Positions 46,404-57,033 are shown, counted from the stretch's first letter. The stretch: DNA of 64,000 nt from an uncultured Hyphomicrobiales bacterium (GCA_903930435.1 CAIYYN010000030.1:120598-184597); one strand, 5' to 3'. A program made the numbers and translations. Notes: generated by a model not told the origin, from the letters alone.

Positions 46404-46667
46404 ATGGCCAATACGCCGTCCGCCGCCAAAGCGGCTCGCAAGATCGCCCGCCGGACTGAAATCAACAAGTCCCGTCGCAGCCGCGTTCGGACATTCCTGC
46501 GCAAGGTTGAAGAGGCACTTGCATCCGGTGATCAGGCAGCCGCAGCGGCCGCCTTCCATGAGGCCCAGCCGGAACTGGCACGTGCCGCCCAAAAGGGTGT
46601 GATGCATGCCAACACGGCTTCACGCAAGATTTCGCGCTTGCACAAGCGCGTCAAGGCGCTTGCCTGA
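46404..46667 (+). CDS. rpsT: 30S ribosomal protein S20
   Basis: An 87-residue very basic protein, [20 protein letters not shown] at the start, all helical, ending [20 protein letters not shown]: the S20 family throughout. It binds 16S rRNA early in small-subunit assembly. It has a strong promoter at 46147 with a long leader and an efficient terminator. Confidence 0.97.
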   Translation: MANTPSAAKAARKIARRTEINKSRRSRVRTFLRKVEEALASGDQAAAAAAFHEAQPELARAAQKGVMHANTASRKISRLHKRVKALA

Positions 46668-46697
46668 TATCGGATCGAGTCGACGACAGGATGACAA

Positions 46698-46725
46698 GCT
46701 CGGGCCGAAAGGTCCGGGCTTTTTT
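46698..46725 (+). terminator. Rho-independent terminator of rpsT
   Basis: Stem GCTCGGGCC/GGTCCGGGC (9 bp, two G-U) with GAAA tetraloop and T6. Confidence 0.92.
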
Positions 46726-47316
46726 GTTGCCCGGCAAACGACAGTTTCAACCTCTGGAATGCCCTCTGTCAACATTCGGCCATGCCATGAATTCTTCATT
46801 ATTAACAAATTGTTAACGGGTAGTCCGAATAGAGCCATGGGTTTCGGTATGTCATTTTGGAGTCAAGTGGCTGACGCAAAAATTTTTCGTCGGCATACGG
46901 ATTGCCCCATCAGACGAAGTCCAATTGCGGCGAATAACAATGAGTCCAAAGGACTTCTTCGCCTTGCACTCGTTATCGCCATTGTGAGATTTTTGCATCG
47001 AAACGCCTTCTCAACCCCCTCCGCCACAATCTGTCTTGCGGCCCCGAAATCATCTGCTACATTCAGTCCACGGTGATCAAACGGCAGTTGTCGAAGGTCA
47101 TTCCACCCAGAAAACAAGTATGCATCCATAAATTAGAATTATGCTCCATTAAAAACGGTTGCATGTTCTAGTAAAAGAGAATGCGCTTCGAATTTTGGTG
47201 AGACAACGAACTACTGAAATATTATGAAGACTTATGCTCGATTGATTTTAAATGTCTTGTAAACATTTGGAACTGAGCATAGGGTTGATCTGAATAGTAT
47301 CGCGGGGGCGATTAAA
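46726..47316. other. Non-coding region between rpsT and the rhodanese gene
   Basis: About 590 bases, AT-rich to the right. It holds a CtrA-type box (46802-46817). I looked for DnaA boxes (TTATCCACA-like) and found none within one mismatch, so an origin cannot be claimed. Two weak frames (46838-47076 + and 46863-47129 -) overlap each other and lack good ribosome sites. Confidence 0.5.
46802..46817. promoter_or_regulatory. CtrA binding box
   Basis: TTAACAAATTGTTAAC: the full CtrA consensus TTAA-N7-TTAAC, and a 7-bp perfect inverted repeat around one base. It lies between rpsT and the rhodanese/dnaA genes. Confidence 0.6.
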
Positions 47317-47763
47317 ATGTCTGTGACAATGAACGTGATCGACGTGATCGACGTCGATCCGAAAGTTGCTTGGCGAGCACTTGCGAGTGATGCCAATGCA
47401 ACATTGATCGACGTGAGAACTGCAGCCGAGTGGACTTACGTGGGCTTGCCACTTCTCCAGTCATTGTCAAAGAAGCCAGTTCTGCTGGAATGGCAGTCGT
47501 ATCCCAGCATGTCGATCAACCAGGACTTTGGCTCAAAGCTCGTTGCAGCGTTGACCGATGCGGGCCTGGCTCAAGACACTCACCTCTATTTCTTGTGCCG
47601 TTCCGGTGTTCGCAGCAAGGCTGCTGCTTCCGCCATGATCGATCTTGGCTGGACGAACAGCTTTAATATTGCCGGTGGCTTTGAAGGTGGCATCGACCTC
47701 ACCGGACATCGCGGATCGACGAATGGCTGGAAGGCTAGCGGCCTTCCGTGGTCCCAGACCTAA
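47317..47763 (+). CDS. Rhodanese-domain protein
   Basis: A 148-residue single rhodanese domain. ATLIDVRTAAEWTYVG is the N-terminal block and the active loop FLCRSGVRSKAAASAMIDLGW carries the catalytic Cys. Proposed sulfur transfer or signalling; partner unknown. It ends 152 bases before dnaA and its AT-rich upstream region lacks a clear promoter. Confidence 0.88.
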   Translation: MSVTMNVIDVIDVDPKVAWRALASDANATLIDVRTAAEWTYVGLPLLQSLSKKPVLLEWQSYPSMSINQDFGSKLVAALTDAGLAQDTHLYFLCRSGVRSKAAASAMIDLGWTNSFNIAGGFEGGIDLTGHRGSTNGWKASGLPWSQT

Positions 47764-47914
47764 TCCATAAGAATTTGTAACGGTGTTCTGGAACGAGAAT
47801 TCCGGGCATCTCCATGCGTAAACCGAACGGTTTCCGTTCAGGTAACGACTGCTTTTCCGATTTTGCTACACCCTGACGGGCATTTTCGGGCATACTATAT
47901 TGGAGGTATACGTC

Positions 47915-49363
47915 ATGACCTATATGCATCCAGGTCAAGATGAATGGGGCCGGGTAAAATTGCGCCTCAAGGCTGAACTGGGCGAGGACGTATTCACGAG
48001 CTGGTTTAATCGTGTCGATCTTGAGCGCTACACAAACGGCACAGTCCATTTGTCCGTTCCAACGCGGTTTTTGAAAAACTGGCTGCAAGGACGTTATCGT
48101 GATCGGCTGATGCTGTTGTGCCGTGACGAGTTTGAGTCCGAGGCTGTCAGCAATATCGAATTCTCGGTACGCGGCGCTGCCATCCGCCCATTGGCTCCCG
48201 TTCAAACGGTGCCAGAGCAGACCCAGGCCGACATCCGTCCAATAACGACTGGCGCAAAGCCGTTCGTTCGGCCTTTTGAAGCGCAACATAACCCTGACGT
48301 GCGCCAGTCGGATGACAGTCTCACGGGGTCACCGCTTGATCAGCGCTATTCCTTCGAGACTTTTGTCGAGGGGCGGTCTAACAGCTTTGCGCTGGCCGCG
48401 GCCCGCAAGGCTGCAGATCAACGACCCGGAGAGCCTGTCGGCTTCAATCCGCTTTATGTGCACGCCGCTGTTGGCCTCGGCAAGACGCATCTTCTGCAGG
48501 CGATCGCCCAGTCTGCGCGCGCCAATGGTCGCCGCGTGGTCTATCTGACCGCCGAACACTTCATGTATCGGTTTGTGGCGGCGCTGAAGAACCAGTCCGC
48601 CATGTCATTCAAGGAAAATCTGCGCGCGATCGATCTTTTGCTGATTGACGACCTACAATTTCTCCAGGGAAAGCAGATCCAGCAGGAATTCTGCCACACG
48701 CTGAATTCTCTCATCGACAATGCGCGTCAGGTTGTTATCGCAGCTGATCGACTACCGGTGGAACTAGAATCCCTTGACGAGCGTGTGAAGTCCCGTTTGG
48801 CCGGTGGACTGCTCGTCGATATCGGGGAACCCGATTACGATATGCGCCGGAAGATCCTGTCGGGTCGCGTGGCTGCCGCCTTGAAAAACTATCCGACGCT
48901 ATCGTTGAGCGAAAGCGTACTTGACTATGTCGCGCAGAACGTCACGTGCAGCGGCCGTGATCTCGACGGAGCTGTGAACCGTCTCGTGCAGCAAAATCAG
49001 CTGACGGGTGAGTCGATCTCGGTTGAAATGGCGGAAGTTGCGCTGCGTGACCTGTTACGCGGCAAGGAGCCGAAGCGCGTCCGGATCGAAGATATTCAGC
49101 GGGTTGTGTCGAAGCACTATAATGTGTCGAAGGCAGATCTGTTGTCTGCCCGTCGGACCCGGACAGTTGTACGGCCTCGGCAGATCGCCATGTATCTGTC
49201 GAAACAGATGACACCCCGTTCGCTCCCGGAGATTGGACGCCGGTTCGGCAATCGCGATCATACGACGGTTCTCCATGCCGTGCGCAAGATCGAGGAGATG
49301 GTCAATGCGGACCGCGTGCTACTGGAGGAACTGGAAGGTCTGAAGCGTCAGATTGACATGTGA
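47915..49363 (+). CDS. dnaA: Chromosomal replication initiator DnaA
   Basis: A 482-residue DnaA. Domain I about 1-90; AAA+ domain III with Walker A AAVGLGKTHLLQAI and Walker B LLIDDLQFLQG; domain IV with the DNA-box signature RQIAMYLSKQMTPRSLPEIGRRFGNRDHTTVLHAVRKI (cited in parts). It opens oriC and starts replication. ATG 47915 has GGAGG at 8 bases; the TTG 47900 frame start is rejected. Replication-linked CtrA box lies about 1.1 kb upstream. Confidence 0.97.
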   Translation: MTYMHPGQDEWGRVKLRLKAELGEDVFTSWFNRVDLERYTNGTVHLSVPTRFLKNWLQGRYRDRLMLLCRDEFESEAVSNIEFSVRGAAIRPLAPVQTVPEQTQADIRPITTGAKPFVRPFEAQHNPDVRQSDDSLTGSPLDQRYSFETFVEGRSNSFALAAARKAADQRPGEPVGFNPLYVHAAVGLGKTHLLQAIAQSARANGRRVVYLTAEHFMYRFVAALKNQSAMSFKENLRAIDLLLIDDLQFLQGKQIQQEFCHTLNSLIDNARQVVIAADRLPVELESLDERVKSRLAGGLLVDIGEPDYDMRRKILSGRVAAALKNYPTLSLSESVLDYVAQNVTCSGRDLDGAVNRLVQQNQLTGESISVEMAEVALRDLLRGKEPKRVRIEDIQRVVSKHYNVSKADLLSARRTRTVVRPRQIAMYLSKQMTPRSLPEIGRRFGNRDHTTVLHAVRKIEEMVNADRVLLEELEGLKRQIDM

Positions 49364-49368
49364 CGTCT

Positions 49369-49400
49369 GGCCTTCAGCGCCGAAAAGCGGACTGAAGGCC
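49369..49400 (+). promoter_or_regulatory. Stem-loop after dnaA
   Basis: GGCCTTCAG/CTGAAGGCC, 9-bp perfect stem, but no T-run follows, so a plain rho-independent terminator is doubtful. Confidence 0.5.
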
Positions 49401-49543
49401 GCCGCCGCCCGAGCATGGTCTATTTTCTCATTGTCTCGCGCTGTCTTGCTGGTATGAACGTCCCGATTGAGCCGGAGCCTGTTGTCCGTTTTGGAACAAT
49501 GATAGGGTCTGGTCCCCTTGCGGGGCGTATCGGGGCACACCTC

Positions 49544-50362
49544 ATGAATTCCACAGACATGTCACTGATTGTCGTTGGTGCGGCGGGGCGCATGGGACAA
49601 GCTCTCATTCGCGCCATCGACGCCATCCCGGGCGTCAGGCTCACCGGAGCAATCGAGCGCCCAGGGGCGGACACCTTGGGTCGCGATGCCTCAGCGCTCG
49701 CCGGGCTCGAGCCAACTGGCGTGATGATCACGGATAATGCCGCCGGGATCATTGACACGGCTGATGCCATTCTCGATTTCACCAGCCCGAAAGCGACATT
49801 GGCGTTCGCGGCACTCGCTGCCGAAGCCGGCAAGATCCAAATCATCGGCACCACGGGCATGGAACCTGCCGATATCGCCGCCCTCAAGGGATTTGCGACA
49901 CGGGCCACCATCATGCAATCCGGCAATATGAGCCTCGGTGTCAATCTTCTCGCCGGGCTCGTCAGACGTGCCGCAGCTGCCCTCGACGAAGACTTTGATA
50001 TCGAAATCGTGGAAATGCATCACCGGATGAAGGTCGATGCGCCCTCCGGGACTGCCTTGCTCCTCGGTGAAGCGGCGGCTGCCGGTCGTGGCATTGATCT
50101 GGCCGAACACTCCGAACGTGGCCGTGACGGGATTACAGGAAAACGGGCGGTCGGTGCAATTGGTTTTGCCGCCTTGCGCGGCGGCACGGTTGTCGGCGAA
50201 CACACTGTTACGTTTGCAGGCCAACTGGAACGCATCGAACTGACCCATCGGGCGGAAGACCGGTCGATCTTCGCCCGTGGTGCGATCAAGGCGGCGCTCT
50301 GGGCCAGGAGCAAGCCTCCGGGCTTTTATTCGATGGCCGATGTGCTTGGTTTGACGGACTGA
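49544..50362 (+). CDS. dapB: 4-hydroxy-tetrahydrodipicolinate reductase
   Basis: A 272-residue DapB. Cofactor loop [25 protein letters not shown], and the catalytic [15 protein letters not shown]. It makes tetrahydrodipicolinate for lysine and peptidoglycan. ATG 49544 is used; ATG 49559 also possible; the open frame upstream to 49415 is not family-like. Confidence 0.94.
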   Translation: MNSTDMSLIVVGAAGRMGQALIRAIDAIPGVRLTGAIERPGADTLGRDASALAGLEPTGVMITDNAAGIIDTADAILDFTSPKATLAFAALAAEAGKIQIIGTTGMEPADIAALKGFATRATIMQSGNMSLGVNLLAGLVRRAAAALDEDFDIEIVEMHHRMKVDAPSGTALLLGEAAAAGRGIDLAEHSERGRDGITGKRAVGAIGFAALRGGTVVGEHTVTFAGQLERIELTHRAEDRSIFARGAIKAALWARSKPPGFYSMADVLGLTD

Positions 50363-50434
50363 AAGCCACTTGTTTCGCTTGGCCGCTTCAGAGGCCTTCG
50401 ATATGGATCGGCGACTAAACGGAGATAGACGTCC

Positions 50435-51055
50435 ATGGATCGACTTCTGGTTTTGTGCCGCCACGGCGAAAGCGAATGGAACAAGCTTAACCTGTTTACG
50501 GGTTGGCGAGATCCGGATCTGACGGACAAGGGCATTGCCGAAGCGACCGCAGCGGGCAAGAAACTCAAGGCCCTGAACCTGACGTTCGACTTGGCGTTTA
50601 CATCAGCCCTCACACGCGCTCAGCATACGCTGCGGCTGATCCTTGCTGAACTCGGCCAGACGGGATTGCCGGAAACCCGCGACGCTGCCCTGAACGAGCG
50701 TGACTACGGTGATCTCTCTGGCCTCAACAAGGATGAGGCGCGCCTCAGATGGGGCGAAGACCAGGTCCATATCTGGCGCAGGTCATTCGATGTCCCACCG
50801 CCCGGCGGTGAAAGCCTGAAGGACACAGCCGCCCGTGTGCTGCCCTATTTCAACGCCCGGATCTGGCCGCAAGTGCTTGCTGGAAAACATGTCCTGGTCG
50901 CGGCGCACGGCAATTCGCTTCGAGCCTTGATCATGCAACTCGAAGGCCTGTCCGGCGAAGAGATCGTCGCCCGCGAACTCGCGACTGGCGCTCCGATTGT
51001 CTATCGGTTCGATGAGAGCGGAAAAATCAGCGAGAAGCGAGATCTGGTCGGCTGA
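50435..51055 (+). CDS. gpmA: 2,3-bisphosphoglycerate-dependent phosphoglycerate mutase
   Basis: A 206-residue short GpmA. Catalytic [20 protein letters not shown] with the phospho-His, [17 protein letters not shown] and [16 protein letters not shown]. It interconverts 3- and 2-phosphoglycerate. Placed just after dapB as in many rhizobia; the convergent chemoreceptor stop is 6 bases away. Confidence 0.95.
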   Translation: MDRLLVLCRHGESEWNKLNLFTGWRDPDLTDKGIAEATAAGKKLKALNLTFDLAFTSALTRAQHTLRLILAELGQTGLPETRDAALNERDYGDLSGLNKDEARLRWGEDQVHIWRRSFDVPPPGGESLKDTAARVLPYFNARIWPQVLAGKHVLVAAHGNSLRALIMQLEGLSGEEIVARELATGAPIVYRFDESGKISEKRDLVG

Positions 51056-51061
51056 TGCAGC

Positions 51062-52762
51062 TTAGCCCGCGCGCAACTGCTGAACGAACGCGGTGACTTC
51101 GCTCTGAAGTCCATTTGCCTCGCTGTTCAGATTTCCTGACAGTGATAACAGTTGCGTCGCCGCTCCGCCCGTCAGCTTGGCGGCCCGCTCGACTTCGACA
51201 ATCGTGCCCGATACCTCAATCGTATCCCGTGAGGCATTTTGTGAACTGGTCGCAATTTCGCTGACAACGGCACCCTGTTCCTCAATCGCTGACGCAATGC
51301 TGCTGCTGATTTCCTGGATCTGGCCGACGGTTGAAACGATCTTTTCGATCGAGGTCACGGTTCGGTCAGTCGCAGCGCGGATGTCCGCGATCGTCGCGCT
51401 GATTTCCTCTGTCGCTTTTGCCGTCTGCGATGCCAATTGCTTGACCTCGGACGCGACGACCGCAAATCCGCGACCGGCTTCGCCTGCGCGGGCGGCCTCG
51501 ATCGTCGCATTAAGTGCCAACAGATTGGTCTGACCGGCAATCGAATTGATCAGTTCGACAACTTCACCAATTTTAGCGGTGGCATCCGCAAGCGCTTTCA
51601 CGTCCGTATCTGTGCGCCGTGCTTCGACAGCTGCATCGCTGGCCACTGCGTTCGAACGCACCATCTGGCTGGCAATCTCATGGATGGATGCCGACATCTC
51701 TTCAGTCGCTGCAGCAATCATCTGGACTTTGGAAGATGCACTCTCGGCGGCCTGACTGACAGATTGTGACTGCCGTACTGTCCCCTCTGCCGTATGTGAC
51801 ATGTCCCGAGATGCGTTGGAAACCTCCATTGAGGCATGAACAAACCGGTCAATAAGTGCCCCCATCTTTGACTGAAACGCATCGGCAAGTTGATGGCGGG
51901 CCTGAAGCATGACTGCGGCTTGTTGATGCTCTGTCTCGCTTGCTTTGATCCTGACGCGTTCCGCCGATGCCAACTCTTGTCGGCAAATGTCGACGGCGCG
52001 AGCCAACAGTCCTATTTCGTCCTGGTTGACGATACCGGACACTGAGATGGCATAATCACCCTTTGAAATCAGGGTCGTGGCCTCGGCAATCCGCCTGATC
52101 GGACCTGTGATGAACCGTGATGCGATCAGGAAGGCAATGCCGAGGCAGAGCAGGAGTCCGATTCCGACACCCGTGTAATTGATCAGGATTGCCGCATTTG
52201 TTTCCTCATGGAGCTTTTGCGACTGCGTTTCCGCCTCGTCAACCAGCATGACGTTGAGCGGGGTTACGAGATTGAACAACTTGCTGAACTCGGGCGCACA
52301 AGTCTTGCGCATGGCGTCTTGTGCTTTTTTATGCCCGTCGGGATCAGTTGCGTCGTTCGCCAGCTTGATCGTGTCTGCACAAGTGTTCGAATAAGTTGTT
52401 TTGAATTGCTCTATGATGGCGTTGATTTCGGCGCGATGTGGTTCAGAAACACGTGCCGCATTCGTCATGAAATTGATGCCGCGATCCAAGAATGCCTTCT
52501 GGCTCTTCATCGCTGCTTCATTTTCTTCCCGCGTATTTGAAAGAACGTTCTGATAAATAGTTGTAAAGGCGCTGCTCATCGCACGATTACCGCGGGCCAG
52601 ATCGATTGCAGCCCGTTCGGTCTGAGAAACAAGCGACGAATAATGCGAATCAATACCAGTCATCATTGTGGCGGCGTAAAAGGCAGCGCCACCGGCAAAT
52701 ACACCCATCAACGCAAGCAAGATCGTAATTTTGCCAATGATCGATATATTTGTGATCTTCAT
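51062..52762 (-). CDS. Methyl-accepting chemotaxis protein
   Basis: A 566-residue chemoreceptor. TM1 about 7-29 ([18 protein letters not shown]), a periplasmic four-helix-bundle-type sensor domain, TM2 about 185-210 ([17 protein letters not shown]), HAMP (about 205-260) and the signalling hairpin whose tip reads [20 protein letters not shown]. It links a periplasmic stimulus to CheW/CheA; the ligand is unknown. ATG 52762 is chosen because TM1 follows normally. AT-rich non-coding DNA (52820-52880) lies upstream. Confidence 0.92.
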   Translation of the reverse strand: MKITNISIIGKITILLALMGVFAGGAAFYAATMMTGIDSHYSSLVSQTERAAIDLARGNRAMSSAFTTIYQNVLSNTREENEAAMKSQKAFLDRGINFMTNAARVSEPHRAEINAIIEQFKTTYSNTCADTIKLANDATDPDGHKKAQDAMRKTCAPEFSKLFNLVTPLNVMLVDEAETQSQKLHEETNAAILINYTGVGIGLLLCLGIAFLIASRFITGPIRRIAEATTLISKGDYAISVSGIVNQDEIGLLARAVDICRQELASAERVRIKASETEHQQAAVMLQARHQLADAFQSKMGALIDRFVHASMEVSNASRDMSHTAEGTVRQSQSVSQAAESASSKVQMIAAATEEMSASIHEIASQMVRSNAVASDAAVEARRTDTDVKALADATAKIGEVVELINSIAGQTNLLALNATIEAARAGEAGRGFAVVASEVKQLASQTAKATEEISATIADIRAATDRTVTSIEKIVSTVGQIQEISSSIASAIEEQGAVVSEIATSSQNASRDTIEVSGTIVEVERAAKLTGGAATQLLSLSGNLNSEANGLQSEVTAFVQQLRAG

Positions 52763-53054
52763 GTCTTGTGATCCGGATGAATAGGTGCGCTGCAATATCG
52801 TGCCGGTCAGCTTACCGGCCTTTGCAATCAGAAAATTGAATTAGAATGATTAATTAAATATTATTTTATTCTTATGTGTGCATTTAAATTACATTGTTAT
52901 TGTCGATCAATTTACCCGCAAAGATTGGTGACCGTCAGAACTCAGCACCGAAATTTGCTGCCTCGCTCGTCACAAAGCCAGACACTTGGGCCTACAGGCA
53001 GTGCGAGAAATATAACGGGCACGAATGTTGATCTACGTGCCATCAAGACAACGT

Positions 53055-53558
53055 TCAGCCCGCCCGGGCCGCGCCCAGCGCGCCTCGCAGAGCATCCGCA
53101 AACGTCGTCCGGTCATCCGGGTTGAGGAAATCACCCACCGGGAGACCCTTCCCCCGACTGTATAGGATGATGCGAGTGACGCCTTCCTCATCGTCGCGAA
53201 CGATCTCCAGCCGCGTCCAGACGGGATTGAACCGATATTCCATCGAGCGACCGCGTGCGGACACCTTGCGGATGAGGATCTCGTGCGGCCGGACTTCGAC
53301 AACCTCGAACGCCCGCGCAGCCCGATAGTTGAGCCGAAACGCCCCGTAGATCAGCAGCACGTCCAAGCCGCAGAAGCCAACCACCGGCCAGGCACCCAGC
53401 CGGTAAAACACCAGTCCGGCCACGAATGAGACGGCCGATACAAATCCCATGACAGCATAAAACCCGCGCGGCCCCAACGACCGATAGGGCGTTAGCGTTG
53501 CCACGAACAGCGGGGCGTCTGGCTCTGAGATCGTACGTTCGTGATTGTTTTCCAGCAT
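53055..53558 (-). CDS. DUF2244-family membrane protein
   Basis: About 167 residues with two adjacent membrane helices (GFYAVMGFVSAVSFVAGLVFY and WPVVGFCGLDVLLIYGAF) near the N-terminus and a soluble C-terminal part (FEVVEVRPHEILIRK and GKGLPVGDFLNPDDRTTFADAL). This is the DUF2244 layout, common in alphaproteobacteria, function unknown. ATG 53558 is preferred to the frame start at 53606, which would overlap the divergent nth gene. Confidence 0.85.
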   Translation of the reverse strand: MLENNHERTISEPDAPLFVATLTPYRSLGPRGFYAVMGFVSAVSFVAGLVFYRLGAWPVVGFCGLDVLLIYGAFRLNYRAARAFEVVEVRPHEILIRKVSARGRSMEYRFNPVWTRLEIVRDDEEGVTRIILYSRGKGLPVGDFLNPDDRTTFADALRGALGAARAG

Positions 53559-53598
53559 AGTCAGATAGTATAGATCAGCCAAGAGTGAGGAAAAGCCC

Positions 53599-54408
53599 TT
53601 GGTCACAAAAGAAATTGATCCTCAAAAGCCTGCTGCTCAAACGACAAGGCAGAAGGCGAAGCAGAAGCCGGCGGCCAAAGGCCAGGCGTCGAAAGCGACG
53701 AGGCCGACCAGATCCGTCCGGGCGAAGGCCAAAGTTAAAGCCGGGCGATACTCAAAAGCCGAGATCCAGGCCATTTTCGAGCGTTTCAAGGCCGCGAATC
53801 CGTCTCCTGTGGGCGAACTCGAACATACCGATCCCTACACGCTGGTTGTCGCTGTCGCGCTGTCCGCGCAAGCGACTGATGTCAGCGTCAACAAGGCAAC
53901 GCGCGAGCTATTTCGCCTCGCCGACACGCCGCAAAAGATGGTCGCGCTTGGGCAAGATCGGGTCAGCGATCTCATCAAGACGATCGGTCTGTTTCGCACC
54001 AAGGCGAACAACGTCATCGCGCTCTCGCAAATGCTGATCGACGAGTTTGGCGGCGAGGTGCCCCGTGACCGCGACCAGCTGATGCGGCTGCCAGGCGTCG
54101 GACAGAAGACCGCCAACGTTGTGATGAACACGGCCTTTGGCGAATCAACGATCGCGGTTGATACCCATATCTTCCGTCTGGCAAATCGCCTTGGACTAGC
54201 ACCCGGCAAGACACCAAACAGCGTCGAAGAGGCCCTGCACAAGGTGATCCCGGACGAGTTCAAGCGCGATTCCCATCATTGGCTCATCTTGCACGGTCGC
54301 TATGTTTGCAAGGCCCGTGCCCCGGATTGCAGCCACTGCATCATCGCCGACCTGTGCAAATATCCCGACAAGACCAGCGAGGTCGCTTTCCCCATTGCTG
54401 CCGAATAG
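53599..54408 (+). CDS. nth: Endonuclease III
   Basis: A 269-residue DNA glycosylase/AP lyase. Helix-hairpin-helix LPGVGQKTANVV with the catalytic Lys, VDTHIFRLANRLGL with the catalytic Asp, and a [4Fe-4S] site of C-X6-C-X2-C-X5-C (CKARAPDCSHCIIADLC). It removes oxidised pyrimidines. An extra basic, Lys/Ala-rich N-terminus of about 45 residues precedes the core. TTG 53599 follows GAGGAAAA and is divergent from DUF2244. Confidence 0.95.
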   Translation: MVTKEIDPQKPAAQTTRQKAKQKPAAKGQASKATRPTRSVRAKAKVKAGRYSKAEIQAIFERFKAANPSPVGELEHTDPYTLVVAVALSAQATDVSVNKATRELFRLADTPQKMVALGQDRVSDLIKTIGLFRTKANNVIALSQMLIDEFGGEVPRDRDQLMRLPGVGQKTANVVMNTAFGESTIAVDTHIFRLANRLGLAPGKTPNSVEEALHKVIPDEFKRDSHHWLILHGRYVCKARAPDCSHCIIADLCKYPDKTSEVAFPIAAE

Positions 54409-54440
54409 GTTAGGGTCTGCCCGTCCCGAAGGAGATCCAG

Positions 54441-55193
54441 ATGCCCCCTGCCCCAAACCACGCGGCCAAATCGTCGACCGGCTTCCAGTCCAATGATCCG
54501 CGTGATCGCCTGATCCTGGCGCTCGATGTACCAACCATCGCCGAGGCGGAAACCATTGTGGCAGAGACGAAGAACGTCGTTGGCGTCTACAAGATCGGGC
54601 ATCAACTGGCCTTCATCGGTGGATTGCACCTCGCCGAACGACTGCTCGACGCGGGTCAGAAGGTCTTCCTAGACCTCAAACTTCTCGATATCGACAATAC
54701 GATTGCGCATGGCGTCGAATCCGTCTCGAAAATTGGGGCGACCTATCTGACGATCCACGCCTATCCCAAGGCAATGCGGGCGGCGGTGGCTGCAAAACAG
54801 GCGTGTGGCGGGTCAACGAGCCTGCTCGGGGTGACCGTTCTGACCTCGATGGACGATGCTGATCTCGCAGAAGCGGGCTATGCGGGCAGAGTGCGCGATC
54901 TGGTCGCCATGCGTGCCGGACAGGCACGCAGCTCGGGCATGGATGGACTGATCTGTTCTCCTGAAGAAGTGGCCAATCTGCGCCCGATCGTCGGGCCGGA
55001 TGTGCTGCTGATTACCCCGGGAATTCGGCCCGCTGGCAGTGCGGCAGGCGACCAGAAGCGCGTGATGACTCCGGCAGACGCCATTCGCGCGGGCTCTGAT
55101 CTGATTGTTGTGGGCCGCCCGATCCTCGCCAACCCCGACCGACGCGCCGCCGCAACCGCAATCGTTGCGGAAATCGAAGCTGCACTGCGGTAA
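54441..55193 (+). CDS. pyrF: Orotidine 5'-phosphate decarboxylase
   Basis: A 250-residue Pyr[15 protein letters not shown] start, catalytic [15 protein letters not shown] (the usual D-x-K-x-x-D-I-x-N-T), and ITPGIRPAG with VVGRPIL near the end. It makes UMP. AAGGAG precedes ATG 54441. Sits between nth and dnaN. Confidence 0.95.
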   Translation: MPPAPNHAAKSSTGFQSNDPRDRLILALDVPTIAEAETIVAETKNVVGVYKIGHQLAFIGGLHLAERLLDAGQKVFLDLKLLDIDNTIAHGVESVSKIGATYLTIHAYPKAMRAAVAAKQACGGSTSLLGVTVLTSMDDADLAEAGYAGRVRDLVAMRAGQARSSGMDGLICSPEEVANLRPIVGPDVLLITPGIRPAGSAAGDQKRVMTPADAIRAGSDLIVVGRPILANPDRRAAATAIVAEIEAALR

Positions 55194-55395
55194 GATCAAC
55201 AGACTTCGTGCGAAATTCGTAGGAAAATCGCCGAAGCCTCTTGCCATGTGGCGGACTTGGCGCCAAGTTGCCGATCCCCGGTTGGAACCCTGATTTCGCT
55301 GGATCAGTTCGAGGTCACCCGGGTATGCTTTCGTTGTTGATTGCCGCATGTGCATCTGACCAGTGCATGCCGCTTCGTCGAATTCGGGAAGTTCC

Positions 55396-56514
55396 ATGAA
55401 AGTCACTGTCGAGCGGGCACATCTCCTCAAGGCGCTCAACCACGTTCATCGCATCGTGGAGCGGCGGAATACGATCCCGATCCTGTCCAATGTGTTGCTG
55501 AGGGCGGAAGGCGACGATCTTCGCCTCAAGGCAACAGATCTGGATATCGATGTCGCCGAACGGGTGCCGGCCGTCATCAGCGAACCGGGCGCAACAACCG
55601 TGCCCGCACACATGCTCTATGACATCGTCCGCAAGCTGCCCGATGGATCGCAAGTCGAACTGGCGACCAGGCCCGACGGCGCGACGATTGATCTGCGCTC
55701 CGGTCGGTCGAAGTTTTCGTTGCAGATGCTGCCTGAAAGTGACTTTCCGGATATTACGGCTGGTGTCTTCACACACAAGTTCGATATTCTGGCTTCCGAT
55801 CTCAAGCGTCTGGTTGACCGGACGCAATTTGCGATTTCGACCGAAGAAACCCGCTATTACCTGAATGGCATCTATTTCCATACGGTCGAGGTCGGCGGCG
55901 ACCTGCGGTTCCGTGCCGTGGCTACTGACGGCCACCGGCTGGCACAGGCAGAATTCATCGCCCCGCATGGCGCGGAAGGCATGCCAGGCGTCATCGTACC
56001 ACGCAAGACGGTGGGCGAAATCCAGAAGCTCGTTGAGGACCCGGAAGCCCAGGTGACGGTGGAACTCTCCGATAGCAAGATCCGCCTGTCGTTCGGCGAA
56101 GTCGTTCTCACGTCAAAACTCATTGACGGAACTTTCCCCGATTATGGGCGCGTCATTCCACAGGGCAACGACAAGGATCTGATTGTTGACCGTAGCGAAT
56201 TTGCAGCTGCAGTGGATCGCGTCTCGACAATTTCCTCCGAGCGTGGCCGCGCCGTCAAACTCACGGTCGGCGATGGACGCCTGACGCTCTCTGTGACAAA
56301 TCCCGACTCCGGATCCGCGACTGAAGAACTCGGTGTCGAATACGAGTCCGAACCACTCGATATCGGCTTCAACAGTCGGTATCTTCTCGAGATTGCGGGT
56401 CAGCTGGAAACCGATACCGCGATCTTCCGGCTTGCCGATCCAGGGTCACCGACACTTATCCAGGATCGCGGTCGCGACAACGCACTTTACGTTTTGATGC
56501 CTATGCGCGTGTGA
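55396..56514 (+). CDS. dnaN: DNA polymerase III beta subunit (sliding clamp)
   Basis: A 372-residue DnaN with three clamp domains of about 120 residues. MKVTVERAHLLKALNHVHRIV start, RNTIPILSNVLLRAEGD, ATDGHRLAQAEF and the end DNALYVLMPMRV, which closes the partner-binding pocket. It is 6 kb from dnaA instead of directly after it. ATG 55396 has GGGAAG upstream. Confidence 0.96.
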   Translation: MKVTVERAHLLKALNHVHRIVERRNTIPILSNVLLRAEGDDLRLKATDLDIDVAERVPAVISEPGATTVPAHMLYDIVRKLPDGSQVELATRPDGATIDLRSGRSKFSLQMLPESDFPDITAGVFTHKFDILASDLKRLVDRTQFAISTEETRYYLNGIYFHTVEVGGDLRFRAVATDGHRLAQAEFIAPHGAEGMPGVIVPRKTVGEIQKLVEDPEAQVTVELSDSKIRLSFGEVVLTSKLIDGTFPDYGRVIPQGNDKDLIVDRSEFAAAVDRVSTISSERGRAVKLTVGDGRLTLSVTNPDSGSATEELGVEYESEPLDIGFNSRYLLEIAGQLETDTAIFRLADPGSPTLIQDRGRDNALYVLMPMRV

Positions 56515-56546
56515 GGAATTTTCACGTAAAAATACAGCACAAGTGC

Positions 56547-56575
56547 TTGCGTGGCTAGGAACCATCGCCTATGAA
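56547..56575 (+). promoter_or_regulatory. Probable promoter of tRNA-Ser
   Basis: TTGCGT (56547-56552), 17-base spacer, TATGAA (56570-56575); the tRNA begins 20 bases later. Confidence 0.55.
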
Positions 56576-56594
56576 GCACAGCCCGTGAGGGAAT

Positions 56595-56684
<90 letters not shown>

Positions 56685-56728
56685 GTCAGTCCTGCAAATC
56701 GTCCCTTATTGCTGTCTACGTTTGCAAG

Positions 56729-56750
56729 GCCCCGTTTGTTCGGGGCATTT
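56729..56750 (+). terminator. Possible terminator after tRNA-Ser
   Basis: GCCCCG/CGGGGC stem with 6-base loop, followed by ATTTGG; short T-run. Confidence 0.6.
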
Positions 56751-57033
56751 GGCGTTTCAAGCGCTGTTGAGGCCTTGTTTGGAGGGGCTGATTTCGGGGT
56801 CTTAATGGCCCGTTTTCGAGACCAGTCTCCGGCCGTTTGCGATCAACTGCGGTTTGGTTAGTTTCCGCAAATTCCCTGTTTTCCCTGCAAGTGATTTTTT
56901 TGATCGACTGGTTTTCGCATGGGATCAATGCATGGTGGATCCTGATCGTTCCGGAATATGGCGTGTGATCAATGCGTTATGATGCTAATGGCTTCTCGCG
57001 AAGGCTCTGTTTCGGTTGAACTCGCTGTAGATT

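Noticed and set aside
46838..47129. Two small overlapping frames, one per strand
   Set aside because: No signal for translation on either strand and unrecognisable proteins.
46726..47316. Chromosomal origin beside dnaA
   Set aside because: Only one CtrA box and AT-rich DNA; no DnaA-box cluster was found by eye. Whole-genome skew would be needed.
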